A stretch of 64,000 bases of DNA from Moraxella osloensis (GTDB taxonomy: Bacteria; Pseudomonadota; Gammaproteobacteria; Pseudomonadales; Moraxellaceae). A program made the translations under genes and the position numbers. Shown piece by piece: positions 56,738-64,000 of this stretch. Numbering within the stretch: the first letter of the stretch is position 1; the number at the start of each line of letters is the position of its first letter. The notes below the pieces were generated by a model. It saw only the letters and a program-made list of their open reading frames with translations. It searched no databases and was not told the origin of the DNA. The stretch is from NCBI RefSeq assembly GCF_009867135.1, contig NZ_CP047226.1, positions 1,364,001 through 1,428,000 on the forward strand. Reading direction: 5' to 3'.

Positions 56738-56777
56738 CCAAAAAAACAAACCTCTTAATCGGTATATTAAGAGGTTA
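56738..56777 (-). terminator. Terminator of the 27-residue protein gene
   Basis: On the minus strand CCTCTTAAT-ATACCG-ATTAAGAGG then TTTGTTTTTTT, 40 bases after the small gene's stop. Confidence 0.8.
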
Positions 56778-56816
56778 TCGGTTGCGAACTTTTACGTTTT
56801 ACGCTTAACTTGCAGT

Positions 56817-56900
56817 TTACATTTCTACCGCGTCATCGCCTTCGTCAAGATAGATGATATCGGTTTCATATTCAAACGCTTCATTTAACATATCTAACAT
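56817..56900 (-). CDS. 27-residue acidic small protein
   Basis: ATG at 56900 with AGGAG placed 6 bases upstream, stop TAA at 56817, and a good terminator just downstream. The product is MLDMLNEAFEYETDIIYLDE followed by GDDAVEM: ten acidic residues, no Lys or Arg, no membrane helix. Not recognised. Its signals (SD, terminator, short clean frame) point to a real gene. It could be an RNA-level leader or a small regulator; both are open. Confidence 0.7.
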   Translation of the reverse strand: MLDMLNEAFEYETDIIYLDEGDDAVEM

Positions 56901-57015
56901 TGTTTACTCCTATCTTTCTTTATCCAATATCCCATAGTGGTGGATTTTTTATTAATCTTAAGGCTTTTGCCATTTTTTAGTTGTTTACTTCCTATTTTAC
57001 GTTATCAATGCAACT

Positions 57016-57029
57016 TCATAACGTTATGA
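57016..57029. promoter_or_regulatory. Palindrome upstream of the 27-residue gene
   Basis: TCATAACGTTATGA is a perfect 14-base palindrome about 115 bases before the start. It may be an operator. Confidence 0.4.
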
Positions 57030-57062
57030 TATTTAACGTGAGTTTGATGACAGTAGCATGAA

Positions 57063-57079
57063 ATTCCTGTAACAGGAAT
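57063..57079. promoter_or_regulatory. Second palindrome, ATTCCTGT-A-ACAGGAAT
   Basis: A perfect 8+1+8 inverted repeat between the 27-residue and 58-residue genes. Operator-like; no family assigned. Confidence 0.4.
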
Positions 57080-57145
57080 ATAAATTTACAAAAAATTACT
57101 TTTATTAGTGGACAATCTAGCTACCGTGAAAGTTTGTCGATGTCG

Positions 57146-57322
57146 CTAAGTAGTTTTAGGGATGTTTTTGAGTCGCTGTTGCTGTTCATCATAGGCTTGT
57201 TTTTGGACGCGGTAAATTTCATACACGCACAATTCTTCGCAGCCATTGTCGCAACATTCCCAATCTTCGGGGTAGATTGGGGGTTCTAGGCGTTTTTCAG
57301 TGCTGGGACTTTTGTCGGTCAT
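57146..57322 (-). CDS. Small oxidoreductase-like (PF09791-type) Cys-rich protein
   Basis: 58 residues, ATG at 57322, stop TAG at 57146. Reads PPIYPEDWECCDNGCEELCVYEIYR; the C-C-x3-C-x3-C pattern after a Pro-rich stretch followed by V-x-x-x-Y is the hallmark of the oxidoreductase-like N-terminal domain. Likely metal or redox site, function unknown. A short protein too small for most gene finders. Confidence 0.78.
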   Translation of the reverse strand: MTDKSPSTEKRLEPPIYPEDWECCDNGCEELCVYEIYRVQKQAYDEQQQRLKNIPKTT

Positions 57323-57358
57323 GTGGGTTTATTCTTTGGCTTTATAAGTGTTAGAAAG

Positions 57359-57392
57359 CAAAATGCCTATCATAGTCGATAGGCATTTTTTT
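57359..57392. terminator. Terminator hairpin upstream of the toxin-like gene
   Basis: AAAATGCCTAT-CATAGTCG-ATAGGCATTTTTTT. T-run on the plus strand; on the minus strand it has TTTT and may end an antisense transcript coming from 57644. Confidence 0.7.
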
Positions 57393-57400
57393 GCATGGAA

Positions 57401-57413
57401 TTTCCTGTATAAT
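57401..57413 (+). promoter_or_regulatory. Extended -10 promoter of the Ibs-like toxin mRNA
   Basis: TGTATAAT (-10 at 57408-57413 preceded by TG) with only a weak -35. The transcript would start near 57420 with a stable 5' hairpin, CCGTCATTTT/AAAATGATGG (57418-57446). Confidence 0.6.
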
Positions 57414-57511
57414 GCTACCGTCATTTTTGGCGGTGAAAATGATGGCGGTTAAAGTTACATTTAACAGAGCCGTTGGGCTGAAACCCAACCAAAACAGTAA
57501 GGAGAAGAACC

Positions 57512-57577
57512 ATGAAACGCCTAACCAAGGTCATGATTCTTGTTTTACTGTTGTTATTAGCGATTAACGCTTATTAA
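57512..57577 (+). CDS. 21-residue hydrophobic peptide, Ibs-like type I toxin candidate
   Basis: MKRLTKVMILVLLLLLAINA then Y. TAAGGAGA SD at 57498-57505, ATG at 57512, stop TAA at 57575. It is one membrane helix after a basic start and ends in -AY. This resembles E. coli Ibs toxins (~19 residues, MxxLVIILIVLLLISFxAY pattern). The 5' hairpin, foldback of the 3' UTR onto the SD (TCTCCTTA at 57637-57644) and an opposing promoter are all features of type I toxin genes. No membrane-toxicity data; call is by architecture. Confidence 0.72.
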   Translation: MKRLTKVMILVLLLLLAINAY

Positions 57578-57580
57578 CAA

Positions 57581-57635
57581 CACACCTAAATGCTACTCGC
57601 AATAGCACAAGGTGTGGTTAAGGGAAACCTTAACC
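57581..57635 (+). repeat. Two 3' UTR hairpins of the toxin-like mRNA
   Basis: CACACCT...AGGTGTG (57581-57616) with inner TGCTA/TAGCA arms, then GGTTAAGG-GAAA-CCTTAACC (57616-57635), a perfect 8-base stem with a GNRA tetraloop. TCTCCTTA just after it can pair with the SD. Confidence 0.75.
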
Positions 57636-57650
57636 ATCTCCTTATTTCAA

Positions 57651-57679
57651 ATTATAGTTTAGCAGTTTTAGAAAATCAA
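57651..57679 (-). promoter_or_regulatory. Consensus promoter of the antisense RNA
   Basis: TTGATT-17 bases-TATAAT, read on the minus strand. The best promoter match I found by eye in this window, with no protein gene downstream of it on that strand for over 300 bases. Confidence 0.7.
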
Positions 57680-57727
57680 GTTTTGTGATGTTGCTTAAAT
57701 AGTTGATTTTGTTTTAACAATCATAAA

Positions 57728-58108
57728 TCATTCATCAAAATCTTCAAATTCACTTTGCAGTTTTTCGTGCATTTCTTGATAAATTTCTCTTAAAACATCG
57801 TCATCACCACAAGCAACTTGATAGCTAACTGTCACAAACCCCATAAAATTTTCATAATCATCGACTTTATAAAGGTCATAAAGAAACAAATTAGAAGCAT
57901 CTAGTTCAAACTCACTATAACCGATTTTTTGCATTAATTTATCGAACTTTTCGGCAAATTCTTGCTTATAATCATCATCATTCAAATCATCAATATCTGC
58001 GGTTTCAAACTGTTTTTTGAGAGCTAAAAATCCTTGCTCAAATTCTTTAGTTTGTTCATCGGTTAAATTCGATGAATCTTTTTTTAAAATTTCTAAAACT
58101 TCTGACAT
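57728..58108 (-). CDS. Acidic 126-residue protein of unknown function
   Basis: Starts at ATG 58108 with AAAAGGAA upstream; a longer frame from 58174 lacks this signal. Very acidic and helical: MSEVLEILKKDSSNLTDEQT, then DIDDLNDDDYKQEFAEKFDKL and a C-terminal EMHEKLQSEFEDFDE. No membrane segment. Not recognised. It is downstream of, and on the opposite strand to, the toxin-like locus; a link is not shown. Confidence 0.75.
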   Translation of the reverse strand: MSEVLEILKKDSSNLTDEQTKEFEQGFLALKKQFETADIDDLNDDDYKQEFAEKFDKLMQKIGYSEFELDASNLFLYDLYKVDDYENFMGFVTVSYQVACGDDDVLREIYQEMHEKLQSEFEDFDE

Positions 58109-58227
58109 GGTAATATTCCTTTTAATTAAGTTAAGGGCAGTTTTATAATAGAAATTTTTTTGCTTGTTTAACATTACGTTTTCAGTATGACAAAATCATT
58201 ATCCTATTTCAATCTAAAAAAGCAAGA

Positions 58228-58256
58228 AAGCGACAATTAATGTCGCTTTATTTTGA
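58228..58256 (-). terminator. Intrinsic terminator of mfd
   Basis: AAAGCGACA-TTAAT-TGTCGCTTT on the minus strand, followed by CTTGCTTTTTT, just after the mfd stop. Confidence 0.8.
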
Positions 58257-58262
58257 AATAAA

Positions 58263-61200
58263 TTATCCTTTCAAGGTTAATTTTTCAAGCAAATTCTTAA
58301 CCGCGTCAATCCGTCCTTCTGCTGTGGCAAGGGCTTTGTCATCCAGCATTTTTAGCCCTGTCGCGCCATTCATTTTAAATTTTTTCGGGTTCGACTGAAT
58401 AAGTCCAATAATGGTAATGGCTTCCACAGGGGTGCTTGGTGAAAACTCAAGGGTGACTTGCCGCTCATTGCCATCAATCTTGCTAATCTCCAGCGCTTCA
58501 GCCATTAAGCGGATTTGGTGAATGACAAATAGATTTTTGGTCGGCTCGGGCAAACTGCCAAAACGGTCTAGCATTTCGCTGCGGATGCTAATTAGGCTGT
58601 CATAGTCTTCGGCATTGGCGATTTTTTTATAAAACAATAGCCGCTGATGGACATCACCCAGATAATCTTCAGGAATGAGTGCCGACAAATGCAGATTAAT
58701 GTCACTAGTTAGCGATAAGGGGGTGTTCAAATCAGGTTGTTTACCTGCTTTGATGGCTTTGGTGGCACGGTTTAGCATATCCATATACAGATTAAAACCA
58801 ACCGCTTGCATATTACCGCTTTGGTTTTTGCCCAGTAGCTCGCCCGCCCCACGAATCTCAAGGTCTTCACTGGCAAGCATAAACCCTGCCCCCAATGTAT
58901 TAGCACGGCTGATGGCATCTAGGCGCTTTTGGGCGTCGCTGCTCAAGCCTTTAATAGACGGCACAAGTAGATAACAATAGGCTTGGTGGTGACTACGCCC
59001 TACGCGGCCGCGCAGTTGGTGAAGCTGGGCAAGCCCGAATTTATCGGCACGGTTAATGATAATGGTGTTGGCATTGGGGATATCAATGCCCGTTTCAATA
59101 ATAGTGGTACACACCAAAACATTGTGTCTTTTGTGGTAAAACGATTGCATGATTTGCTCAAGCTCACGTTCTTTCATCTGACCGTGAGCCACTGCTACCC
59201 GAGATTCAGGCACAAGCTCTCGCACGGTTTCTGCCATGCGCTCAATGCTTGCCACATCGTTATGCAGTAAAAACACCTGTCCACCACGCAATAATTCACG
59301 CAAAATCGCTTCTTTGAGTAAATTATCAGACTTTTGCATGACAAAGGTTTTAATTGCCAGCCGCCTTGCAGGAGGCGTGGCGATAATCGACATGTTTCGC
59401 ATACCCGATAACGCCATGTTCAGCGTACGCGGAATGGGTGTTGCGGTCATTGATAATACATCAACATCCGATTGCATGGCTTTGATACGCTCTTTATCTC
59501 GGACGCCAAAACGGTGCTCTTCATCGACAATCATTAGACCTAAGTTGGCAAACTTGACATCTTCTTGCAAAATACGGTGGGTACCGATAACGATATCAAT
59601 TTTACCTTCGGCTAAGCCTTTGAGAATCGCATCGTGTTGTTTTTTGGTGCCAAAGCGAGACAGGCTTTCAATACGAATGGGCCAATCGGCAAATCTATCC
59701 AAAAAGTTGTCTTCGTGTTGCCCAGCAAGCAGCGTCGTCGGTACTAGCACTGCCACTTGATACCCTGCTTGCACCGCAATAAAAGCGGCACGCATCGCCA
59801 CTTCGGTTTTACCAAAACCGACATCGCCGCACACCAGCCTGTCCATGGGCTTATTTTGCTTCATATCAAACTTAACGGCTTCAATGGCATTGGCTTGGTC
59901 GGGCGTTTCTTCAAACGCAAATTGACTGGCAAATAGGTCATACTGGATTTGGTCAATTGGGAAGTTAATGCCCACTTTGGCATCACGGCGGGCTTGCACG
60001 TTGAGCAGTTCCGCCGCCACATCATGAATTTGGCTGAGTGCTTTGGCTTTGGCTTTATCCCATTTACCGCTACCTATGGTATGAAGCGGTGCGGTTGCCG
60101 CGTCGCCGCCAGCATAACGGCTGATAAGCTGCAGATTTGCCACAGGCACATACACACTGGCATCATCTGCATAGGTAAGATGAATGAACTCTTGCAGTTG
60201 TCTATCAATCTCCAGGGTAATCAAGCCTTGATAACGCCCAACACCAAAATCAATATGCACCACAGGGTCGCCGATATTAAGCTCACTGACTGATTTAACC
60301 AAAAACTCATCAGATACATCGCTTTGGCGACGGCGGCGAGTCTGTAACACCTGCCGTCCAAACAACTGGGTTTCTGAGAGAATCGCAAACTTATCGGGGA
60401 GTAACGCGCCTCGTTCAATCGGTGCAATGGTCAAGGCAATCGCAGTGCTATGCGCCTCATCCATATTTGCAAGAAAATCGGTCAATCCTGAAACACTTTG
60501 TAAATTAAAGCGTTTTTGCAACAGCTCCGATAAAATCTCACGGCGACCCGCAGTTTCGGCAACCAATAATATCGGTTTAGTAAATTGCTCGCGAAATGCT
60601 ATCAATCTTTGCAGTGGCTCAGCAAGTTTATGGTCAACGGTTAAATCAGGGGGTGTGTCAACCAATGCATTGATTGCCCCTGCTCTGGTCTCATCGATTG
60701 GTTGTTCGTTGGTGATAATGCGAGGATATTGGGCAATTTTTTCATTAAAAATATGCGCTGCCAGATACAAATCTTGCGGTGCCACAATCGGTTTTTCGAT
60801 ATCGTGCCTGCGGTCATTGTAACGATTTTGGATTTGTTGCCAAAAATTTTGGTAAGCCGTCTCTATTTGATTATCGACGATAAACAAGCTATCTTTGGGC
60901 AAATAACTAAAAAAATCCGAGCCATTTTGCCAAGTAGCCGTGTCAAAAAATAATGGCTGATAGTACTCCACCCCCGCGGCTGCAATACCGTTCATCACAT
61001 CGTTAAACAGCTCAAAGCGTCTAGCACTGGTATGGGCAAAGGTGCTGGCAAAATTGGCGCGAAACGTTTCTTTACCCTCATCCAGGGGAAACTCTCGCGC
61101 GGGTAAAATCTGAAAACTGGTGATTTTACCGATGGTTTCACCCGATTTTTTTTGATTATTGATAAACTTGACATATTGATGGGGGTCACTGTCTTTTAAT

Positions 61201-61865
61201 TCGTCTAAATCCGCTTGGGTCAAGCTACGCTGGGTTTGTGGGTTAAAAAAACGGATACTCTCAATCTCATCATCAAATAAATCAATGCGCACTGGGAATG
61301 GCTGACCAATGGCAAACAAATCAATCACGCTGCCACGCACAGCAAATTCCCCAGGCTCAAAGACATTATCTACCGCATGATAGCCCGCGGTTGCCAGTTT
61401 TCGACGTTCGGTTGCCACATCAAAGGTGTCACCCACTGACAAATCAAAGTGTTGCCCCAATAGCCATGATGCAGGGGCGACACGATGCATTAAGGTCTGC
61501 ACTGAAATCAGTAAAATACCATCAGTCGGCATATGGGTAAGCAAATGAATCCGCTCAGAGACAATGTCATGGTGCGGTGACAACTCATCATAGGTGAGTG
61601 TTTCCCAATCAGGAAACACATGGGCATCGACCCCACTAAATGCCAACTCTGTTTCAAGCTGATTGAGCTGATTTTGGTCACGGGTCACGACCACTTTAAG
61701 TCGGTTTTGCTGACCGCTATCACTGCTGGTGAGGCTAGTGAGCCACAAGGCTTGGGTCATGCCTTGTAAATTGCCCAGCCATTTTTTGTCATGCTTAGCA
61801 TTGTCAAACAACGATTGGTTGAGGCGAAAGGAAAGATGAGACAGTGAGTGTGTAACATTCGTCAT
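58263..61865 (-). CDS. mfd: Transcription-repair coupling factor
   Basis: 1,200 residues, full length. UvrB-like N-terminal region, CarD-like RNA-polymerase interaction domain (GDPVVHIDFGVGRYQG near residue 540), helicase core with Walker A GDVGFGKTEVAMRA near 675 and DEEH box IVDEEHRFGV near 775, TATPIPRTLNMAL, and C-terminal TRCF domain. Removes stalled RNA polymerase and recruits UvrA. Single gene. Confidence 0.97.
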   Translation of the reverse strand: MTNVTHSLSHLSFRLNQSLFDNAKHDKKWLGNLQGMTQALWLTSLTSSDSGQQNRLKVVVTRDQNQLNQLETELAFSGVDAHVFPDWETLTYDELSPHHDIVSERIHLLTHMPTDGILLISVQTLMHRVAPASWLLGQHFDLSVGDTFDVATERRKLATAGYHAVDNVFEPGEFAVRGSVIDLFAIGQPFPVRIDLFDDEIESIRFFNPQTQRSLTQADLDELKDSDPHQYVKFINNQKKSGETIGKITSFQILPAREFPLDEGKETFRANFASTFAHTSARRFELFNDVMNGIAAAGVEYYQPLFFDTATWQNGSDFFSYLPKDSLFIVDNQIETAYQNFWQQIQNRYNDRRHDIEKPIVAPQDLYLAAHIFNEKIAQYPRIITNEQPIDETRAGAINALVDTPPDLTVDHKLAEPLQRLIAFREQFTKPILLVAETAGRREILSELLQKRFNLQSVSGLTDFLANMDEAHSTAIALTIAPIERGALLPDKFAILSETQLFGRQVLQTRRRRQSDVSDEFLVKSVSELNIGDPVVHIDFGVGRYQGLITLEIDRQLQEFIHLTYADDASVYVPVANLQLISRYAGGDAATAPLHTIGSGKWDKAKAKALSQIHDVAAELLNVQARRDAKVGINFPIDQIQYDLFASQFAFEETPDQANAIEAVKFDMKQNKPMDRLVCGDVGFGKTEVAMRAAFIAVQAGYQVAVLVPTTLLAGQHEDNFLDRFADWPIRIESLSRFGTKKQHDAILKGLAEGKIDIVIGTHRILQEDVKFANLGLMIVDEEHRFGVRDKERIKAMQSDVDVLSMTATPIPRTLNMALSGMRNMSIIATPPARRLAIKTFVMQKSDNLLKEAILRELLRGGQVFLLHNDVASIERMAETVRELVPESRVAVAHGQMKERELEQIMQSFYHKRHNVLVCTTIIETGIDIPNANTIIINRADKFGLAQLHQLRGRVGRSHHQAYCYLLVPSIKGLSSDAQKRLDAISRANTLGAGFMLASEDLEIRGAGELLGKNQSGNMQAVGFNLYMDMLNRATKAIKAGKQPDLNTPLSLTSDINLHLSALIPEDYLGDVHQRLLFYKKIANAEDYDSLISIRSEMLDRFGSLPEPTKNLFVIHQIRLMAEALEISKIDGNERQVTLEFSPSTPVEAITIIGLIQSNPKKFKMNGATGLKMLDDKALATAEGRIDAVKNLLEKLTLKG

Positions 61866-61941
61866 TGTTATCGGTCTTTTGGTTATAAGTCTTTTGATTA
61901 AGAAAGGCGAAAAATAATGACGTTATTGTGGGGGTTTTTGA

Positions 61942-61967
61942 GGCTGATTTAAAGCAAAAAATCAGCC
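61942..61967. repeat. Hairpin between mfd and the small secreted protein gene
   Basis: GGCTGATTT / AAATCAGCC arms with a 7-8 base loop. No T-run follows; a weak terminator for the rraA group is possible. Confidence 0.5.
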
Positions 61968-62003
61968 AAATTTAGCGGATGTTATATTAAATCTTGAAGG
62001 CTT

Positions 62004-62519
62004 TTAACGGGGGGTATTATCGATATAGCAAAGTTCATTCGTGGCTTTTTTATTCGTATAACACGTTAGCCAATCCTCCAGTGGCATAGTCTTGCCATTG
62101 CTTTTTTGGAGAAGTTTACTATAAGCCGTTGAGCGTTTTTCAACTTCTTTATCGGTTAAAATGTTAAGTGTTTTAGCATCGCGGTTACGCTGCAGCGCTT
62201 TTTCACCATCGATGGTCGTGGTTGACTGTTCATTTTTCCAACCGCCTTTGCCGTCATCTTCGGCAAACCAATTATCAACGATATCAATTTTACCATAGCC
62301 TTTAACATAAAATGTTGCTTCGAACACAGCATAGCCTGAGGCTGCACCGCCACTTGAACCCTCATACGTGCATACGGTTTTTTTAACAAGTTTATGGTTT
62401 TTTAGCACATAGCACGTGGTTGTTTCATCTTCAAATTGACCGACTCCAGCCAAGCTATTGACACCTAATAATAAACCACTGCTAACCACGGCGATTTTAA
62501 ACAAATTTTTCATCATCAT
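62004..62519 (-). CDS. Uncharacterised exported protein, ~170 residues
   Basis: Begins with three ATG codons in a row and a signal peptide (NLFKIAVVSSGLLLGVNSLAG). The mature part has four Cys that could form two disulphides (CYVLKNHKLVKKTVC and CYTNKKATNELC). No domain recognised. Only 4 bases after the rraA stop, so it is in the rraA operon. Confidence 0.78.
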   Translation of the reverse strand: MMMKNLFKIAVVSSGLLLGVNSLAGVGQFEDETTTCYVLKNHKLVKKTVCTYEGSSGGAASGYAVFEATFYVKGYGKIDIVDNWFAEDDGKGGWKNEQSTTTIDGEKALQRNRDAKTLNILTDKEVEKRSTAYSKLLQKSNGKTMPLEDWLTCYTNKKATNELCYIDNTPR

Positions 62520-62523
62520 GTCC

Positions 62524-63054
62524 CTAGTCGATTAGTGATTTTTGACTAAGAATGATACCGTTATTATCTGCATACACATACATGCCAGAGTTGATAGTTA
62601 GACCGCCAAAGCTGATTTCGATATCCGTCTCGCCCACACCTTTGCGATTGGATTTGCGGGGAATGGCGCCGAGCGCTTGTACGCCAATTGGCATTTTGCC
62701 CATATCATCTACATCTCGCACACAGCCATAAACAATCACGCCAGCCCAGCCATTATCAACCGCACTTTGTGCAATCATATCACCCAGCAAGGCACAGCGC
62801 ATTGATGCCCCACCGTCTACCACCAAAACCTTGCCATTGCCTTTATTATCTTTGCCATACGTGGCTAACAGCTCTTTAACACGGCTATTGTCTTCAAAGC
62901 ATTTGACGGTTACCACTTCACCGCCAAATTTTGTGTTACCGCCATAGCTAAAAAAGCGTTTGCCTTCCATGTTGGGTGCACAAACCTGACATTCTGGATT
63001 ATCATCTAATAAATCGCAGGTAATAAAATTTTGTAACGTCATGTCGCTCATCAT
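62524..63054 (-). CDS. rraA: RraA-like protein (RNase E regulator / HMG aldolase family)
   Basis: 176 residues. TCDLLDDNP at the start, VVTVKCFEDNSRVKELL, LVVDGGASMRCALLGDMIAQSAVDNGWAGVIVYGCVRDVDDM and VYADNNGIILS. The G-x-x-R-D loop is conserved in both RraA proteins and divalent-metal aldolases of the same fold. Either function is possible; gamma-proteobacterial size and context favour RraA. Confidence 0.88.
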   Translation of the reverse strand: MMSDMTLQNFITCDLLDDNPECQVCAPNMEGKRFFSYGGNTKFGGEVVTVKCFEDNSRVKELLATYGKDNKGNGKVLVVDGGASMRCALLGDMIAQSAVDNGWAGVIVYGCVRDVDDMGKMPIGVQALGAIPRKSNRKGVGETDIEISFGGLTINSGMYVYADNNGIILSQKSLID

Positions 63055-63085
63055 GGCTCCTTAAGTCAATCGTTTTTTGGGAAGG

Positions 63086-63799
63086 TTAGTTTCTAAACCG
63101 CGTCATCGCTAGCATTTCACCGTTACTGATAACTTGGGTTTTCTTGGCGGTATCGACGCTATTAGCACATTTTTCATAAGTATGTTTGATGTGCCAATTG
63201 TTACTCACCAGCGCCATTGCCATCGCTACCCTATCGGCTTCTATGGGACGGACAGGCAGTCTTTTAGGTACAATAGGTTTGATGAGTTTGTACGCCGTCT
63301 GTGCGATGGTTTCAAGTTTACGATCATCGTGTTTGCCAAGCAGCAAAGAGGGACGAAAAATTGCCAATTCTTGAAAGCCTAAATTGTCAATCGCGGTTTC
63401 AAGCTCACCTTTGACACGGTTATAAAAAAAGCGACTGTCGGCATTGGCGCCCATCGCCGATAACAAAAAAAACCGCTCTACGCCTTTTTGTTTGCAAGCT
63501 TTTGCAAATGCCACATTATAGGTAAAATCAATTTGCCGAAATGCCGCTTCACTACCCGCTTCCTTAATGGTAGTACCCAGACAGCTAAAAGCATCGGTGT
63601 CTTTACCAATCGACAGCGCAGACACAAATTCATGCATTTGATTAAAATCTTTGAGCTGGTAGAAATGCATCGAATCACTCAACCCTTTTGGCTGAGAGCG
63701 CGCAATGATAATGACTTTTTGATAAAGACTGCCAAGCTGGGTCAGTAATGAATTGCCTACCAAGCCGGTTGCACCGATGATTAATGCTGTGCGCTGCAT
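63086..63799 (-). CDS. NAD(P)-binding Rossmann-fold protein (HTATIP2/TIP30-like)
   Basis: 237 residues. ALIIGATGLVGNSLLTQL at the N-terminus, then CLGTTIKEAGSEAAFRQIDFTYNVAFAKACKQKGVERFFLLSAMGA and SRFFYNRVKGELE with the SDR-type Tyr-x3-Lys. Atypical (extended-like) SDR of unknown substrate. Upstream of rraA on the same strand, 31 bases apart. Confidence 0.83.
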   Translation of the reverse strand: MQRTALIIGATGLVGNSLLTQLGSLYQKVIIIARSQPKGLSDSMHFYQLKDFNQMHEFVSALSIGKDTDAFSCLGTTIKEAGSEAAFRQIDFTYNVAFAKACKQKGVERFFLLSAMGANADSRFFYNRVKGELETAIDNLGFQELAIFRPSLLLGKHDDRKLETIAQTAYKLIKPIVPKRLPVRPIEADRVAMAMALVSNNWHIKHTYEKCANSVDTAKKTQVISNGEMLAMTRFRN

Positions 63800-63878
63800 A
63801 AAACAATGACCTCAATATGAATATTTTTATGAGTTTTTAATGTCATTTTATTTAATCACAGATAATCAAAACTTTCAC

Positions 63879-64000
63879 CTACAAATACGTTTTTTTCAGC
63901 GTTGGTGTGTAGTAGTCGATGGTTTTTTGGCCAACAGACGAAATACGCTGAATAATCTGTCGAAGTAAGTTGTTATTGTAGCGTGAGTTTGTTAAAATAG
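63879..64000 (-). CDS. 3' end of an unidentified gene that runs off the right edge
   Basis: A minus-strand frame is open from 63998 to a TAG at 63879 and reads ...NNLLRQIIQRISSVGQKTID then YYTPTLKKTYL. The amphipathic helix-like composition looks like real coding sequence, but 40 codons are too few to name it. Confidence 0.5.
   Translation of the reverse strand, partial: ILTNSRYNNNLLRQIIQRISSVGQKTIDYYTPTLKKTYL

Larger units (their letters stand above)
57465..57644 (-). ncRNA. Candidate antisense antitoxin RNA (Sib-like) opposite the toxin-like gene
   Basis: A near-perfect sigma70 promoter on the minus strand (TTGATT at 57674-57679, 17-base gap, TATAAT at 57651-57656) would start an RNA near 57644 that runs across the whole 21-codon ORF and its SD. 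It could end after the GTTGGG/CCCAAC hairpin (57472-57489), which has no T-run, or at 57359-57392. The 3' end is uncertain. Confidence 0.55.

Noticed and set aside
56817..56900. 27-residue ORF as a PqqA precursor
   Set aside because: PqqA has a conserved Glu-x3-Tyr in a different setting and is next to pqqBCDE; neither is present.
1..64000. CRISPR array
   Set aside because: No regularly spaced short direct repeats were seen; repeats found are IS ends, terminators and gene duplicates.

Overview
The window looks like a chromosomal segment from a Moraxellaceae gamma-proteobacterium, most probably a Moraxella (Faucicola) osloensis-like organism. The basis is moderate GC, protein sequences of Moraxella/Psychrobacter/Acinetobacter type, a Wza-Wzb-Wzc capsule system, and an ISAba11/IS701-like element. 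The genus is inferred from protein character only.

Layout. Positions 1-378 hold the 3' half of a ferredoxin-NADP reductase gene. From about 450 to 24,770 a capsule (K) locus is read on the minus strand. It starts with wza-wzb-wzc, then a UDP-sugar 4,6-dehydratase, rmlB-rmlD-rmlA-rmlC, an AT-rich core (wzx, five glycosyltransferases, wzy), a PglC-like initiating sugar transferase, PglD-like acetyltransferase and PglE-like aminotransferase genes, and ends with wzi. The genes predict a Wzy-dependent capsule built on a bacillosamine-type first sugar and containing L-rhamnose. The distal end is damaged: a TnpB element splits wzi, an IS splits a second pglD copy, and a fragment of a second sugar transferase gene is left behind.

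From 25,100 to 33,000 come tRNA-Leu(CAA), an orphan ModA-like lipoprotein, a HIT protein, a CubicO-type serine hydrolase, and a MaoC/FabG4-like/thiolase fatty-acid group. A DUF4105 gene (33,231-35,267) has a second TnpB element sitting exactly on its stop codon. From 36,500 to 56,700 there is mostly housekeeping: mnmG, a TrmB-like methyltransferase, yacG, argD, ppaC, a TerC exporter under a Mn2+ (yybP-ykoY) riboswitch, dinB, acnB, lipA, hslR, murB, a ydcF-like gene, ccoS and a SafE-like protein with a His/Met-rich tail. From 56,800 to 58,110 there is a cluster of very small genes. These are a 27-residue acidic protein, a 58-residue Cys-rich oxidoreductase-like protein, and a 21-residue hydrophobic peptide. 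The last of these has an opposing consensus promoter and foldback RNA elements, and looks like an Ibs-like type I toxin-antitoxin locus. Then follow an acidic 126-residue protein, mfd, a small secreted protein, rraA, a Rossmann-fold protein and the 3' end of an unidentified gene.

Most notable signals: (1) the candidate type I toxin-antitoxin locus at 57,400-57,680; (2) two TnpB (IS200/IS605 superfamily) elements whose exact ends can be read because removing them restores wzi and the DUF4105 gene, giving a shared TTTAT target/TAM; (3) a mosaic duplication of the initiating-sugar genes in the capsule locus; (4) a manganese riboswitch with an overlapping terminator; (5) an unannotated 27-residue acidic protein with its own SD and terminator.
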